A stretch of 64,000 bases of DNA, from the NCBI RefSeq assembly GCF_019931195.1, contig NZ_JAIOUO010000008.1, positions 62,001 through 126,000 on the forward strand, given 5' to 3'. This document shows positions 10,927 to 20,836 of the stretch, one piece after another (the first letter of the stretch is position 1; each line of letters starts with the position of its first letter). Source of the DNA: Marinobacter sp. F4216. GTDB taxonomy: Bacteria; Pseudomonadota; Gammaproteobacteria; Pseudomonadales; Oleiphilaceae. The notes beneath the pieces were generated by a model. That model did no database searches, had not been told where the DNA came from, and worked only from the letters and a program-made list of their open reading frames with translations. Position numbers and translations under genes: made by a program.

Positions 10927-13461
10927 ATGTCACATTTGCTGCGTACATCTCGTGTTTTAGCCTGGTTATTTTTCACCGGACTGAGTGTCGCCATCATCGT
11001 AACCTCAGGCTTCTACCTTTATCTCCGCCCCGGACTCCCGGCCGTGGAACAACTTCTTGATATCAAGTTGCAAACACCACTTCGGATCTACAGCAAAGAC
11101 AGCAGATTAATAGCAGAATTCGGGGAAAAGAGAAGGGCACCTATCACAATCGAACAGATCCCAACAATTCAGTTACAAGCCTTTATGGCCGCGGAGGACG
11201 CACGTTTTTACGAGCACTTCGGTGTGGACATCAAAGGCTTGGCGCGGGCTGCCATCGAACTGATATCTACCGGATCCATCCAGTCCGGCGGTAGCACCAT
11301 CACCATGCAGGTTGCAAAAAATTACTTCCTGTCACGGGATCGAACATTTATCCGTAAGTTCAACGAGATACTCCTTGCTCTTCAGATCGAACGCGAGCTG
11401 ACTAAAAATCAGATTCTCGAGCTGTACCTGAACAAGATCTATTTGGGCAACCGCGCCTACGGTATTGCAGCGGCAGCCCAGGTGTATTACGACAAACCCA
11501 TCAACGAGCTGTCACTTGCCCAGATGGCGATGCTGGCAGGCCTTCCCAAGGCCCCCTCCGCCTTTAACCCCCTGGCGAACCCAGAGCGGGCGCTTATTCG
11601 CCGCAACTGGATCATTGGCCGCATGCGCGATCTCGGATACATCACCGAAGACGCCCATGAGCTCGCCACCTCTGCACCTCTAACCGCCAGCTACAACGCC
11701 ACCGATGTCGAGGTCGACGCCGATTACGTGGCCGAAATGGCGAGATCCGAACTGGTTCGTCGCTACGGTGAAGACGCCTACACCGACGGCTATGTAGTGA
11801 CACTCACGGTGGACAGCAACAACCAGCAGACAGCCACCAACGCCCTGCGCGCCGGCCTTGAAGCCTATGACCGCCGCCACGGCTTCCGGGGCCCCATAGG
11901 GCAGATCGACCAGGAAACCCTCGACAGTCAGGAAGCGTCCGACCTTGTCTTGAACTACCCCTACGTCGCTTCACTGATTCCAGCATTGGTCACAGAGGTG
12001 AACGACGAGAACCTGCAAGCCAAAGTACACGCCCGGGGTATCGGCGACGCCATCATGCCCTTTGAAACCATGACCTGGGCACAGCGCTTCAAAACCGAAG
12101 ACCTGCGCGGACCCAGCCCGGAGAAACCTTCGGATGTGCTGGCCACTGGCGATGTAATCTACGTCCACCACCGCAGCGAAGAGCCAGAGAACAGGGAGAC
12201 CCCGACCCTTCCTTCGGTATCGCTGGCACAGGTACCCCGGGTCGAGGGCGCCCTGATCTCCCTGAACGCTCAAACCGGAGCCATCGAGGCGCTTGCGGGC
12301 GGCTACAGCTTCCGGCAGAGCAAGTACAATCGCGCGACCCAGGCGAAGCGGCAGCCCGGCTCCACGTTCAAGCCGTTCCTGTACTTGACTGCCCTGGAGA
12401 ACGGAATAACGCCCGCCACCGTTTACAATGACGCCCCCATTGTCTTTGAAGACGACGAACTGGAAACAGCCTGGCGCCCACAAAACTCTTCAGGGCAGTT
12501 TTATGGCCCGACACGCCTGAGGGAAGCCCTCTACCGCTCCCGAAATATCGTATCGATCCGCCTGTTGAGAGATGTTGGCATCGAAAACACCCTGGACTAC
12601 CTCAGGCAACTGAAGATCCCTGCCGATAACATGCCGGAGAACCTGTCGCTCTCGCTCGGCAGCGGTCAACTGTCACCGATGGAACTGGCCCGGGGTTTTG
12701 CCGTTATCGCCAACGGCGGCTTTGATGTCTCCCCCTACCTCATCGAACGGATCGAAGATGCCAACGGAGACACCCTCTATAACGCACCTGAAACGGTCTT
12801 ATGCGATGAGGCCTGCATAAAGCAACAAACCGAACAGCCTGAAAACCCGGAACCTCTCATTGCGATCACCGAGAACACAGAAGGGAATCTAACAGAAAGC
12901 ACCGCACCGAAAGACGAACCAACGGCAAAGGAAGAGGGCGGCAAAATTGAAAGCCCGGACACGCGCTATATGATGCGCCTGGCCGATGAAAGATCCGTCT
13001 ACATCCTGCACTCGATGATGCAGGACGTCATTCGCATGGGTACCGGTAGACGAGCCCTGGCACTGGGACGTTCAGACATTGCGGGCAAAACCGGGACCAC
13101 TAACGAACAGAAGGACACCTGGTTCGGAGGTTTCAACAACAAGATCGCCACCACGGCCTGGGTGGGCTTCGACCAACCAGCACCACTGGGAAGACGCGAG
13201 TTCGGCGCAAGCACCGCACTGCCTATCTGGATCGATTACATGAAAGTCGCACTTGATGGCATGCCCGCGGCCACCATGCCCCGCCCGAACGGGATTGTTA
13301 ACATCCGGATCAACCCGGAAACAGGCAAGCGGGCCCGTCCAGGTGAAGAAGGCGTGTTCGAACTGTTTCGCGAGGAGGACGCGCCTGCGCCCATTACCGC
13401 CGAAGAAAACTCTACGAGCGGCAACGGTGACAGCGAAGACCTGTCCCGGCAGATCTTCTAG
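10927..13461 (+). CDS. mrcA: Penicillin-binding protein 1A
   Basis: Bifunctional class A PBP that polymerises and crosslinks peptidoglycan. It has 844 residues. An N-terminal membrane anchor lies at about residues 11-33. The glycosyltransferase (GT51) domain has catalytic Glu90 in EDARFYEH, then GGSTITMQVAKN and the ELYLNKIYLG box. The transpeptidase has Ser479 in STFK, the SRN motif at 538-540 and KTG from Lys721. Between them lies the PBP1a-type OB insertion. The ribosome binding site before the ATG is poor (an A-run), the main uncertainty in the start. Also called ponA. It is divergent from pilM, an arrangement conserved in Pseudomonas. Confidence 0.97.
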   Translation: MSHLLRTSRVLAWLFFTGLSVAIIVTSGFYLYLRPGLPAVEQLLDIKLQTPLRIYSKDSRLIAEFGEKRRAPITIEQIPTIQLQAFMAAEDARFYEHFGVDIKGLARAAIELISTGSIQSGGSTITMQVAKNYFLSRDRTFIRKFNEILLALQIERELTKNQILELYLNKIYLGNRAYGIAAAAQVYYDKPINELSLAQMAMLAGLPKAPSAFNPLANPERALIRRNWIIGRMRDLGYITEDAHELATSAPLTASYNATDVEVDADYVAEMARSELVRRYGEDAYTDGYVVTLTVDSNNQQTATNALRAGLEAYDRRHGFRGPIGQIDQETLDSQEASDLVLNYPYVASLIPALVTEVNDENLQAKVHARGIGDAIMPFETMTWAQRFKTEDLRGPSPEKPSDVLATGDVIYVHHRSEEPENRETPTLPSVSLAQVPRVEGALISLNAQTGAIEALAGGYSFRQSKYNRATQAKRQPGSTFKPFLYLTALENGITPATVYNDAPIVFEDDELETAWRPQNSSGQFYGPTRLREALYRSRNIVSIRLLRDVGIENTLDYLRQLKIPADNMPENLSLSLGSGQLSPMELARGFAVIANGGFDVSPYLIERIEDANGDTLYNAPETVLCDEACIKQQTEQPENPEPLIAITENTEGNLTESTAPKDEPTAKEEGGKIESPDTRYMMRLADERSVYILHSMMQDVIRMGTGRRALALGRSDIAGKTGTTNEQKDTWFGGFNNKIATTAWVGFDQPAPLGRREFGASTALPIWIDYMKVALDGMPAATMPRPNGIVNIRINPETGKRARPGEEGVFELFREEDAPAPITAEENSTSGNGDSEDLSRQIF

Positions 13462-13487
13462 GCAGTCACACCACGAAGCGCAGCCAT

Positions 13488-13520
13488 AAAAAAACCGGCG
13501 GGAATTCCGCCGGTTTTTTA
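13488..13520. terminator. Bidirectional terminator, ponA/maeB
   Basis: ACCGGCGG and CCGCCGGT form a stem around GAATT, flanked by an A-run and a T-run. It can end transcription of ponA on the plus strand and maeB on the minus strand. Confidence 0.9.
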
Positions 13521-13535
13521 TTTCCCAGAAACGAC

Positions 13536-14801
13536 TTAAATGATGTCGTCCATGGATTTCAGCGGGTAATGAGCCGGGTATGGATGACGTGCCACACCGG
13601 AGTCTACCGCAGCGCGAGCGACGGCCGCAGGAACAACTTCCAGCAGGCGAACATCCATTGGCTTAGGAATGATGTATTCCTTGCCAAACTCGAAGCTGTC
13701 GACACCATAGGCTTCACAGATTTCCTGAGGCACGGGCTCTTTGGCCAGCTCACGGATAGCGTGCACTGCTGCAACCTTCATTTCTTCATTGATTGCGGTA
13801 GCACGCACATCAAGCGCACCACGGAAGATGAAGGGGAAGCCAAGAACATTATTCACTTGGTTCGGGTAATCCGACCGACCAGTCGCCATGATTAAATCGT
13901 CGCGGGCGGCCAAAGCCACTTCCGGACTGATCTCGGGATCCGGATTGGAACATGCGAAAACGATGGGGTTTGGCGCCATTTTCTTGAGCTGGTCAGCCGT
14001 CAGCAGGTCCGGACCGGACAAGCCGAGGAATACATCTGCGCCGTCGATGGCATCATCCAGAGTGCGCTTGTCCGTTTCGTTAGCGAACATCGCCTTATAC
14101 TGATTCAGATCATCACGACCTGAGTGAATCACACCCTTCCGATCCAGCATGTAGATATTTTCAGAGCGGACACCGCAGCTGATCAGCAGCTTCATACAGG
14201 CAATCGCCGCCGCGCCGGCACCCAGACAAACGACCTTGGCCTCATCAATCTTCTTTCCCTGAAGCTCGAGCGCGTTAATCATGCCAGCAGCCGTAACGAT
14301 GGCTGTACCATGCTGATCATCGTGAAAAATAGGCACACTGCACTTTTCAATCAGAGCACGCTCAACCTCGAAGCACTCAGGTGCCTTGATATCTTCCAGG
14401 TTGATACCACCGAAGGTATCCGCGATACGCTCAACCGTTTCGATAAATGCCTGAGGACTTTCGGAGTTCACCTCAATATCAAATACATCGATACCAGCAA
14501 AGCGCTTGAACAGTACGCCTTTGCCTTCCATGACTGGCTTACTCGCCAGAGGACCCAGGTTACCCAGACCAAGAATCGCCGAGCCATCAGAGATTACGGC
14601 CACCAGGTTGCCCTTGGCGGTATATTTGTATGCATTCTCCGGGTCTTTTGCGATCTCGCGGACCGGTTCGGCAACCCCGGGGCTATACGCCAACGACAGA
14701 TCACGGGACGTTTTGGTTGGCTTGGTGATTTCAACACTCAGCTTACCTGCCCGCGGCTTGGCGTGGTATTCAAGGGCCGCTTCTTTCAGATCTTGAGACA
14801 T
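13536..14801 (-). CDS. maeB: Malic enzyme, short form without phosphotransacetylase domain
   Basis: Oxidative decarboxylation of malate to pyruvate with NAD(P)+. The N-terminal malic domain has SLAYSPGVAEPVREI and the divalent-metal region FHDDQHGTAIV. The NAD-binding domain has VVCLGAGAAAIACMKL and ends in the malic-enzyme NPDPEI region (FACSNPDPEISPE). It has 421 residues from the ATG at 14801 (MSQDLKEAALEYH), which has GGA nine bases upstream; a GTG at 14822 would add seven residues. E. coli MaeB is about 760 residues because of a C-terminal PTA-like domain that is absent here. Cofactor preference cannot be read safely. The symbol reflects family, not proven orthology. Confidence 0.9.
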   Translation of the reverse strand: MSQDLKEAALEYHAKPRAGKLSVEITKPTKTSRDLSLAYSPGVAEPVREIAKDPENAYKYTAKGNLVAVISDGSAILGLGNLGPLASKPVMEGKGVLFKRFAGIDVFDIEVNSESPQAFIETVERIADTFGGINLEDIKAPECFEVERALIEKCSVPIFHDDQHGTAIVTAAGMINALELQGKKIDEAKVVCLGAGAAAIACMKLLISCGVRSENIYMLDRKGVIHSGRDDLNQYKAMFANETDKRTLDDAIDGADVFLGLSGPDLLTADQLKKMAPNPIVFACSNPDPEISPEVALAARDDLIMATGRSDYPNQVNNVLGFPFIFRGALDVRATAINEEMKVAAVHAIRELAKEPVPQEICEAYGVDSFEFGKEYIIPKPMDVRLLEVVPAAVARAAVDSGVARHPYPAHYPLKSMDDII

Positions 14802-14978
14802 TGCCACTGTTCCGTTTGTCACGTTTAATTAGGTCATTAACCGCAGGGACTCCACCCTCCGGAGCGCGCCATTATGGCCCGCTGCCTGATAAACAACAAG
14901 TCTCGCAGTAGAGTTTTGTGAGGCCTCAATAGTTACTACTACCTACCCAGAATCACGGCACACACTCCTGTCAGGCAC

Positions 14979-15006
14979 AAAAAAAGCGCCCCGCGGGGCG
15001 CTTTTC
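14979..15006 (-). terminator. Terminator of rpmE
   Basis: An A-run, then AGCGCCCCGCGGGGCGCT, then a short T-run, directly after the rpmE stop on the minus strand. Confidence 0.85.
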
Positions 15007-15022
15007 GTAAGCGTTGGTGCTA

Positions 15023-15244
15023 TCAGGCTTTCTTGCCGCCGATACGACCACCAAAACGCTTCTGGAACCGATCGATACGACCGCCGGTGTCCATAACCTT
15101 CTGCTTGCCAGTGTAGAACGGATGACACTGAGAACAAACGTCCAGCTGCAGGTCATGACCAACAGTAGAGCGGGTCTTGATTACATTACCGCAAGAGCAG
15201 GTAGCGGTAACGTCTTCATACTTTGGGTGAATACCTTCTTTCAT
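15023..15244 (-). CDS. rpmE: 50S ribosomal protein L31, zinc-binding form
   Basis: Small protein that bridges the ribosomal subunits. The 73-residue product carries the four zinc ligands Cys16, Cys18, Cys37 and Cys40, so it is the zinc-containing form rather than the cysteine-free paralogue. The start has AGAGG upstream. It is a single-gene unit, divergent from priA, with its own terminator. An rpmE-priA-argS neighbourhood is common in gammaproteobacteria. Confidence 0.98.
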   Translation of the reverse strand: MKEGIHPKYEDVTATCSCGNVIKTRSTVGHDLQLDVCSQCHPFYTGKQKVMDTGGRIDRFQKRFGGRIGGKKA

Positions 15245-15499
15245 GGCGAACCTCTTTAGGTCATGCCGCTACCCAATCGCCGTCTACTAATAACAGACCA
15301 GAGCGTCAGGCACCGCATGTTTGAACCAATGTAAAAGACAGGGCAAAATCGTGCCCTGTCCGAACAGACCGCGCATCTTACTTGCAATCCCCCCTTCAGG
15401 CAAGCAGCCCGGGGCTCTGAGCGCCGTTCAACGGTGGTTTTGCGCACCACACGGCAGTTCTCAAGCGTACGCAAATACCACAACCTACGGGAAGATCGA

Positions 15500-17674
15500 G
15501 TGTCATCCACCGCACGCATTGCCCTGAACCGCCCAATTCGCCAATTATTCGACTACACCGTTCCGGTGGAACTCCAACTGCAACCGGGACAGAGAGTTCA
15601 CGTACCTTTCGGTCGCCAAAAGATCACTGGCATTGTTGTGGAAACGGGATCCAAACCTCCTGCGGGCATAACTTTGAAGCCCGTATCGTACGCATTGGAG
15701 GACTGGCCAGCCCTTCCAGCGGAAACTTTCCGCCTATTAAGCTGGGCCAGCGATTACTACCAGCATCCACTGGGCGAATGCCTGTTTACCGCCTTGCCGC
15801 CAGCCCTTCGACGGGGTCAACCTGCCGAGGAAAAACCCGAGATTTGCTGGCGCGCAACGTCCGCTTCCCCGGAACTGCCAGCAAATGCGCACAAACAAAA
15901 GGCACTTCTCACCTTGTTGCAGGAGCACCCTGAAGGGCTGGCAACGAGCGCCATCACCAAATCTGGCTACACACAACAGCAACTGAAGAGCCTCGCCGGC
16001 AAGGGACTGGCCGAATCACTAATACGGAAACCGGAACCCGCCTCCCATACGGCAGATTCGGACGTCACCACAGGACCAACGCTGTCGCCTGCGCAGGAAA
16101 ATGCAGCTGAACAGCTAGTTGAAGGCGAGAACGGGTTTAACCCCTGCCTGCTATTCGGCATCACCGGCAGCGGTAAAACGGAAATCTACCTCGATTACCT
16201 GAAGAAAAACCTGGCAAGGGACAAGCAAGCACTGGTTCTCGTTCCGGAAATCAATCTTACCCCCCAGACGGTCGCCCGTTTCCAGCGTTACTTTGGCGCC
16301 CGCATTGCTGTGTGGCATTCCGCGCTGAACGACAGGGAGCGCCTTGAGACCTGGCTTAAAATAAGAAACGGTGAGCCGATCATACTGATAGGCACCCGAT
16401 CGGCCGCCCTTCTTCCTTTCACGCAACTCAGTGCAATCATTGTCGATGAGGAACACGACAGTTCCTACAAACAGGGCGACGGCTTCCGCTACTCGGCCCG
16501 GGACGTGGCCGTCTACCGAGCGCACCTGAACCATTGCCCGATTATTCTTGGCTCCGCCACGCCCTCCCTCGAATCCCTGAACAATGCAAAGCAGGGAAAA
16601 TACAAACTGGTGCGGCTTGAGGAACGGGCAAAAAACGCTGCGCCACCCTCACTGAGCCTGCTCGACATACGCAGCCGGCCTCTCGAAGGAGGCCTCTCTC
16701 GCCCGGCTATCTCAGCCATCCAGCAAGCGCTGAACAAAGGAGAACAGGCACTGGTTTTCGTCAATCGCCGGGGGTTTGCGCCAGTGATGATGTGCTTCGA
16801 TTGTGGACACACCGTCGAATGCCCTCGCTGCGACACCCGCCTGACCTACCATCGACGCGACCGCGCCATGCGCTGCCACCACTGTGATTACCAGACGGCG
16901 GCAACCGAAGCCTGTCCGGAGTGCCAGAGCGAGGCCTTTAAACCCGTGGGGCAAGGCACCGAGCGGACGGAAGACATACTCGGTGAGGCGTTTCCGGATA
17001 CCCCGGTGGTTCGCGTGGATCGGGACAGCACTCAGCGAAAAGGCAGTATCCAGGCGATCCTGAAACAGGTGAACAAGGGCGAACCCTGCATTCTTGTCGG
17101 AACCCAGATGCTGGCAAAAGGCCATGACTTTCCGAACGTGACACTGGTCGTTGTTGTAAATGCCGATGGCGGGCTTTTCAGTGTGGACTTTCGCGCCCCC
17201 GAGCAGCTGATCCAGACCCTTCTACAAGTGAGCGGACGAGCAGGCCGAGGCGCAAAACCAGGCGAAGTACTGATCCAGACATGCCATAGCGACCACCCCT
17301 TGCTGAAAGCACTGTGCCGGGGCAACTACCTGGAAATCACCGATCAACTGCTGGCCGAACGGGAGTCCGGTCTGCTCCCCCCTTTTCGAGCGATGGCCAT
17401 CCTTCGAGCCGAAGGCAACACCATGGAGCAAAGCTTGCAGTTCCTGGACTCGGTCAAACCTATGACCCAGAGGCCCGGCATCGAAACCTGGGGACCATTG
17501 CCCGCCCTTATCGCACGCCGAGCGGATCGCCATCGGGCCCAGCTGATTATCAATTCAGGCACCCGGAAATCTTTGAACCATCTGCTAAGACAAATTTGCC
17601 ACCACCTTGACCTGGCTGCTACCCGCGGAAAGGTCCGCTGGATGATTGACGTGGACCCGCTGGAGACGGGCTAA
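15500..17674 (+). CDS. priA: Primosomal replication protein N' (helicase)
   Basis: DNA helicase that reloads the replisome at stalled forks. The frame opens at 15434, but the GTG at 15500, preceded by GGGAAG, gives MSSTARIALNRPIRQLF and a normal 724-residue length. The N-terminal 3'-DNA-binding domain (about 1-100) and a winged-helix region are followed by Walker A GITGSGKTEIY, the DEEH box in VDEEHDSSYKQ, two zinc-binding sites built from eight cysteines (CFDCGHTVECPRC through CHHC and CPEC), and the C-terminal helicase lobe with GTQMLAKGHDFPNV and QVSGRAGRG. Transcribed on its own or with argS. Confidence 0.97.
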   Translation: MSSTARIALNRPIRQLFDYTVPVELQLQPGQRVHVPFGRQKITGIVVETGSKPPAGITLKPVSYALEDWPALPAETFRLLSWASDYYQHPLGECLFTALPPALRRGQPAEEKPEICWRATSASPELPANAHKQKALLTLLQEHPEGLATSAITKSGYTQQQLKSLAGKGLAESLIRKPEPASHTADSDVTTGPTLSPAQENAAEQLVEGENGFNPCLLFGITGSGKTEIYLDYLKKNLARDKQALVLVPEINLTPQTVARFQRYFGARIAVWHSALNDRERLETWLKIRNGEPIILIGTRSAALLPFTQLSAIIVDEEHDSSYKQGDGFRYSARDVAVYRAHLNHCPIILGSATPSLESLNNAKQGKYKLVRLEERAKNAAPPSLSLLDIRSRPLEGGLSRPAISAIQQALNKGEQALVFVNRRGFAPVMMCFDCGHTVECPRCDTRLTYHRRDRAMRCHHCDYQTAATEACPECQSEAFKPVGQGTERTEDILGEAFPDTPVVRVDRDSTQRKGSIQAILKQVNKGEPCILVGTQMLAKGHDFPNVTLVVVVNADGGLFSVDFRAPEQLIQTLLQVSGRAGRGAKPGEVLIQTCHSDHPLLKALCRGNYLEITDQLLAERESGLLPPFRAMAILRAEGNTMEQSLQFLDSVKPMTQRPGIETWGPLPALIARRADRHRAQLIINSGTRKSLNHLLRQICHHLDLAATRGKVRWMIDVDPLETG

Positions 17675-17806
17675 GCCCATCCGCCCCTAAGGCTTTCCAC
17701 TATTTGAGTCGCCCCGCCCTTTCCGGGATAATGCTCCCCTTATATTCGTCATCGGCCATCCGGCCTCGTTTTTTCACGTTTCCAGCCAACCGAGTCATCC
17801 GACAGC

Positions 17807-19492
17807 ATGAAAGAGACCGTTTCCGATCTGCTCCAGTCCGCACTGGCCGCGCTTCAGTCTGAAGGCACTCTGCCAGCCGACCAGACCTTTACCCCGCAAG
17901 TAGGCAACACCAAGGACAAATCCCACGGTGACTACGCCTGCAACATTGCACTGGTCGCCGCGAAGGCTGCAGGTTGTCCGCCACGAAAACTCGCCGAGGA
18001 ACTGGTGGCACGATTGCCTGACAGTTCAGCGGTTGAAAAGGTGGAGATTGCTGGACCAGGCTTCATCAACTTTTTCATGAGTACCGCCAGCGCGTTTGAA
18101 ATTGTCGGCACCATTCTGGAGCGGGCGGAACAGTTTGGCCGAAACGAACACGGCAAAGGCGAGAAAGTTCAGGTGGAATTTGTCTCTGCCAACCCGACGG
18201 GGCCTCTGCACGTTGGCCATGGTCGCGGTGCCGCCATCGGCGACTGCCTGTGCCGGCTGTTGGAAGCCAATGGCTACGACGTCACCCGCGAGTTCTATTA
18301 CAACGACGCCGGTGCCCAGATCAATAACCTGGCGCTGTCCGTTCAGGCCCGGGTAAAAGGCCTGACGCCGGAACACGAAAGCTGGCCCGCTGACGGCTAC
18401 CGGGGCGACTACATTATCGACGTGGCCAAATCCTACCTCGCTGGTGAGAAAATCGATGCCGACGATCGTCATGTGATCGGCAAGGCCGATCCGGAAGACC
18501 TCGATGCCATTCGGGACTTTGCCGTTGCCTACCTGCGCCGTGAGCAGGATCTCGACCTGAAGGCTTTCGGAGTCCACTTCGATGTCTATTTCCTCGAGTC
18601 ATCCCTGTATAAGGACGGCAAAGTGGAAGCAGCCGTCGAGCGCCTGAACGAGAACGGATACACCTACGAAAGCGAAGGCGCCATCTGGCTGAAAACCACC
18701 GAATTCGGTGATGACAAAGACCGTGTCATGCGCAAGAAGGACGGCGGCTACACCTACTTCCTGCCAGACGTGGCATACCATCTGGATAAGTGGCAGCGCG
18801 GTTTCAGCACCGTCATCAACGAACAGGGGGCCGACCACCATTCGACCGTGACCCGAGTGCGGGCCGGGCTTCAGGCCCTGAAAGCCGACATCCCGCAAGG
18901 ATGGCCGGATTACGTCCTGCACCAGATGGTGATGGTCACCCGCTCCGGCCAGGAAGTAAAAATTTCCAAGCGTGCTGGAAGCTACGTGACCGTACGCGAT
19001 CTGATTGACGAAGTAGGCCGGGATGCGACCCGTTTCTTCCTGGCGGCCCGCCGTGTGGATTCGCAGCTGACCTTCGACATTGACCTGGCCCGGTCCCAGA
19101 CCAACGAGAACCCGGTCTACTACATCCAGTATGCCCACGCTCGGATCTGCAGTGTCCTGCGTAAACTGGCGGACGAAGGCGTTGAGCGCGGACGTAACGA
19201 ATGCGTTGGTGACCTGTCACTGCTGACTCTGGACGAAGAGAAAGAACTGGCCAATCAGCTGGCCAAGTTACCGGAACTGATTGCCAATTCCGCCGCCCAG
19301 CGGGAACCCCATCACCTGACGCACTACCTGCGTGACCTGGCGGGACAGTTCCACACTTACTACAACGCTCACAAAGTTCTGGTAGAAGACTCGGCGCTCA
19401 GGGACGCCCGTGTTAGTCTGTACCTGGCCATCCGCCAGGTCATTGCCAATGGCCTAGACCTGCTTGGCGTAAGCGCACCAGAAGAGATGTAA
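17807..19492 (+). CDS. argS: Arginyl-tRNA synthetase
   Basis: Class I synthetase that charges tRNA-Arg. It has 561 residues, close to the family norm. The N-terminal Add-1 domain is followed by the HIGH box in [17 protein letters not shown], the KMSKS-equivalent KISKRAG, and the DALR anticodon-binding domain containing [12 protein letters not shown] and [18 protein letters not shown]. The ribosome binding site is weak. The FtsN-like gene follows after nine bases, so the two are likely cotranscribed. Confidence 0.97.
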   Translation: MKETVSDLLQSALAALQSEGTLPADQTFTPQVGNTKDKSHGDYACNIALVAAKAAGCPPRKLAEELVARLPDSSAVEKVEIAGPGFINFFMSTASAFEIVGTILERAEQFGRNEHGKGEKVQVEFVSANPTGPLHVGHGRGAAIGDCLCRLLEANGYDVTREFYYNDAGAQINNLALSVQARVKGLTPEHESWPADGYRGDYIIDVAKSYLAGEKIDADDRHVIGKADPEDLDAIRDFAVAYLRREQDLDLKAFGVHFDVYFLESSLYKDGKVEAAVERLNENGYTYESEGAIWLKTTEFGDDKDRVMRKKDGGYTYFLPDVAYHLDKWQRGFSTVINEQGADHHSTVTRVRAGLQALKADIPQGWPDYVLHQMVMVTRSGQEVKISKRAGSYVTVRDLIDEVGRDATRFFLAARRVDSQLTFDIDLARSQTNENPVYYIQYAHARICSVLRKLADEGVERGRNECVGDLSLLTLDEEKELANQLAKLPELIANSAAQREPHHLTHYLRDLAGQFHTYYNAHKVLVEDSALRDARVSLYLAIRQVIANGLDLLGVSAPEEM

Positions 19493-19501
19493 CTATTTGC
19501 C

Positions 19502-20149
19502 ATGGCAAGAGATTATGCCCGGAAGTACCGGACGGCATCGCCCTCAGCAACGCCAAAAAAGAAACCCGCCAAGCCCTCGCGCCAGACTAAAAAGCAGCCG
19601 AGGGCCGCGGCGCCAACCAAAAACCAGAGAGGGGGATTGTCTGTGAAGTGGATTCTGTCCCTGGCCGCAGTCGGCGGGTTTATCGGATTCATCGTCTACC
19701 TGAACTCTTTGCCGTCCGGCCAATCTGCGAACAACGTTCCCCAGCAGGCAGAGCAACCCGCCACCAAGGTGGTCACGCCGCCCCAGAACACGGCCAAGGT
19801 AGAAGAAGAGAAGAAGCCCGGGTTTCGCTTCTATGAAATGCTGCCGGAATCGGAAGTCGTTCCCCCAAAGGTGGAGGAATACACTCCCGGCCCGGCCAAG
19901 CAGGACTTCGACTACCTGGTGCAATCCGGCTCATTCCGCAGCAAGGCCGATGCGGAGCGCCAGCGAGCCCAGATTGCTTTCCAGGGCCTGCGTGCTCAGG
20001 TTCAGCGTATTGATCTGGACAACGGCTCAACCTGGTACCGGGTCAATGTGGGCCCCTTTGTCTCTCGCAGCCAGATGAACTCAGCCATCGACAAGCTGGT
20101 ATCCATCAACATAGAACCGCTGGTTCGCAAGATCCCGAAAAAGGGCTGA
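19502..20149 (+). CDS. SPOR-domain cell division protein, FtsN-like
   Basis: Bitopic membrane protein with 215 residues. A cytoplasmic tail very rich in Lys, Pro, Arg and Ala (about 1-48) precedes one membrane helix (about 49-68, WILSLAAVGGFIGFIVYL). A Pro/Gln/Thr-rich periplasmic linker leads to a SPOR domain (about 138-214: YLVQSGSFRSKADAERQRAQ, then WYRVNVGPF). SPOR domains bind denuded glycan at the septum. Topology, length and position between argS and hslV match the FtsN-like genes of Pseudomonas and relatives. Whether it does the essential FtsN job of recruiting septal synthases cannot be told from sequence. Confidence 0.85.
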   Translation: MARDYARKYRTASPSATPKKKPAKPSRQTKKQPRAAAPTKNQRGGLSVKWILSLAAVGGFIGFIVYLNSLPSGQSANNVPQQAEQPATKVVTPPQNTAKVEEEKKPGFRFYEMLPESEVVPPKVEEYTPGPAKQDFDYLVQSGSFRSKADAERQRAQIAFQGLRAQVQRIDLDNGSTWYRVNVGPFVSRSQMNSAIDKLVSINIEPLVRKIPKKG

Positions 20150-20181
20150 CCTAACACTCGCCAGGGATGGCTGCGAGCCTG

Positions 20182-20220
20182 TCGGGCCACAGGCAGTGAA
20201 CGCCAGAGCCGGTGGCCCGA
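20182..20220 (+). terminator. Hairpin upstream of hslV
   Basis: TCGGGCCAC and GTGGCCCGA form a perfect 9-bp stem with a 21-base loop. There is no T-run. It lies after the SPOR gene and before the hslV promoter, so it could end the argS transcript with help, or only separate the units. Confidence 0.45.
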
Positions 20221-20226
20221 TACCCA

Positions 20227-20255
20227 CTTGAATTCTTCCCGCCTGCCTCCATAGT
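20227..20255 (+). promoter_or_regulatory. Sigma-32 (heat-shock) promoter of hslVU
   Basis: CTTGAAT (20227-20233), 13 bases, then CTCCATAGT (20247-20255) match the sigma-32 pattern CTTGAAA-N13-14-CCCCATNT well. The start point would be near 20262, about 32 bases before the hslV ATG. HslVU is a heat-shock operon in E. coli, which agrees. Confidence 0.7.
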
Positions 20256-20293
20256 GCCTTGATACCGATTTTAATCAGGCAATTGGAGCCCAA

Positions 20294-20824
20294 ATGACTA
20301 CCATACTTTCGGTCCGACGTGATGACGAAGTTGCCATGGGAGGCGATGGCCAGGTCTCACTGGGCAATACCGTCATGAAAGGAAACGCACGCAAGGTCCG
20401 TCGACTCTACAACGGAAAGGTGCTTGCCGGATTTGCCGGTGGCACCGCTGATGCATTTACGCTCTTCGAACGCTTCGAAGCCCAGCTGGAAAAGCATCAA
20501 GGCAATCTCACCCGAGCCGCCGTTGAACTGGCCAAAGACTGGCGAACGGACCGGGCACTGCGTCGCCTGGAAGCCCTGCTGGCAGTCGCTGATGAGACGG
20601 CCTCCCTCATCATTACCGGGAACGGAGATGTCATCGAGCCCGAACAGGGCCTGATTGCCATTGGCTCCGGCGGCCCCTACGCCCAGGCATCCGCCCGGGC
20701 GCTTCTGGAAAACACCGATTTGCCAGCCCATGAGATCGTCGAGAAAGGCCTGAACATTGCGGCGGATATCTGTGTTTACACCAACCACAATCGCACCCTC
20801 GAAGTGCTGCCTACTAACGACTGA
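20294..20824 (+). CDS. hslV: ATP-dependent protease peptidase subunit HslV
   Basis: Proteasome-like peptidase that forms a dodecamer capped by HslU and degrades misfolded proteins in the cytoplasm. It has 176 residues. After removal of Met1 the mature chain begins Thr2-Thr3-Ile, with the threonine nucleophile, followed by the family motifs [13 protein letters not shown] and [13 protein letters not shown], and [14 protein letters not shown] near the C-terminus. GGAG lies six bases before the ATG. hslU follows after 12 bases. Confidence 0.98.
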   Translation: MTTILSVRRDDEVAMGGDGQVSLGNTVMKGNARKVRRLYNGKVLAGFAGGTADAFTLFERFEAQLEKHQGNLTRAAVELAKDWRTDRALRRLEALLAVADETASLIITGNGDVIEPEQGLIAIGSGGPYAQASARALLENTDLPAHEIVEKGLNIAADICVYTNHNRTLEVLPTND

Positions 20825-20836
20825 TCCGGAGCGACC

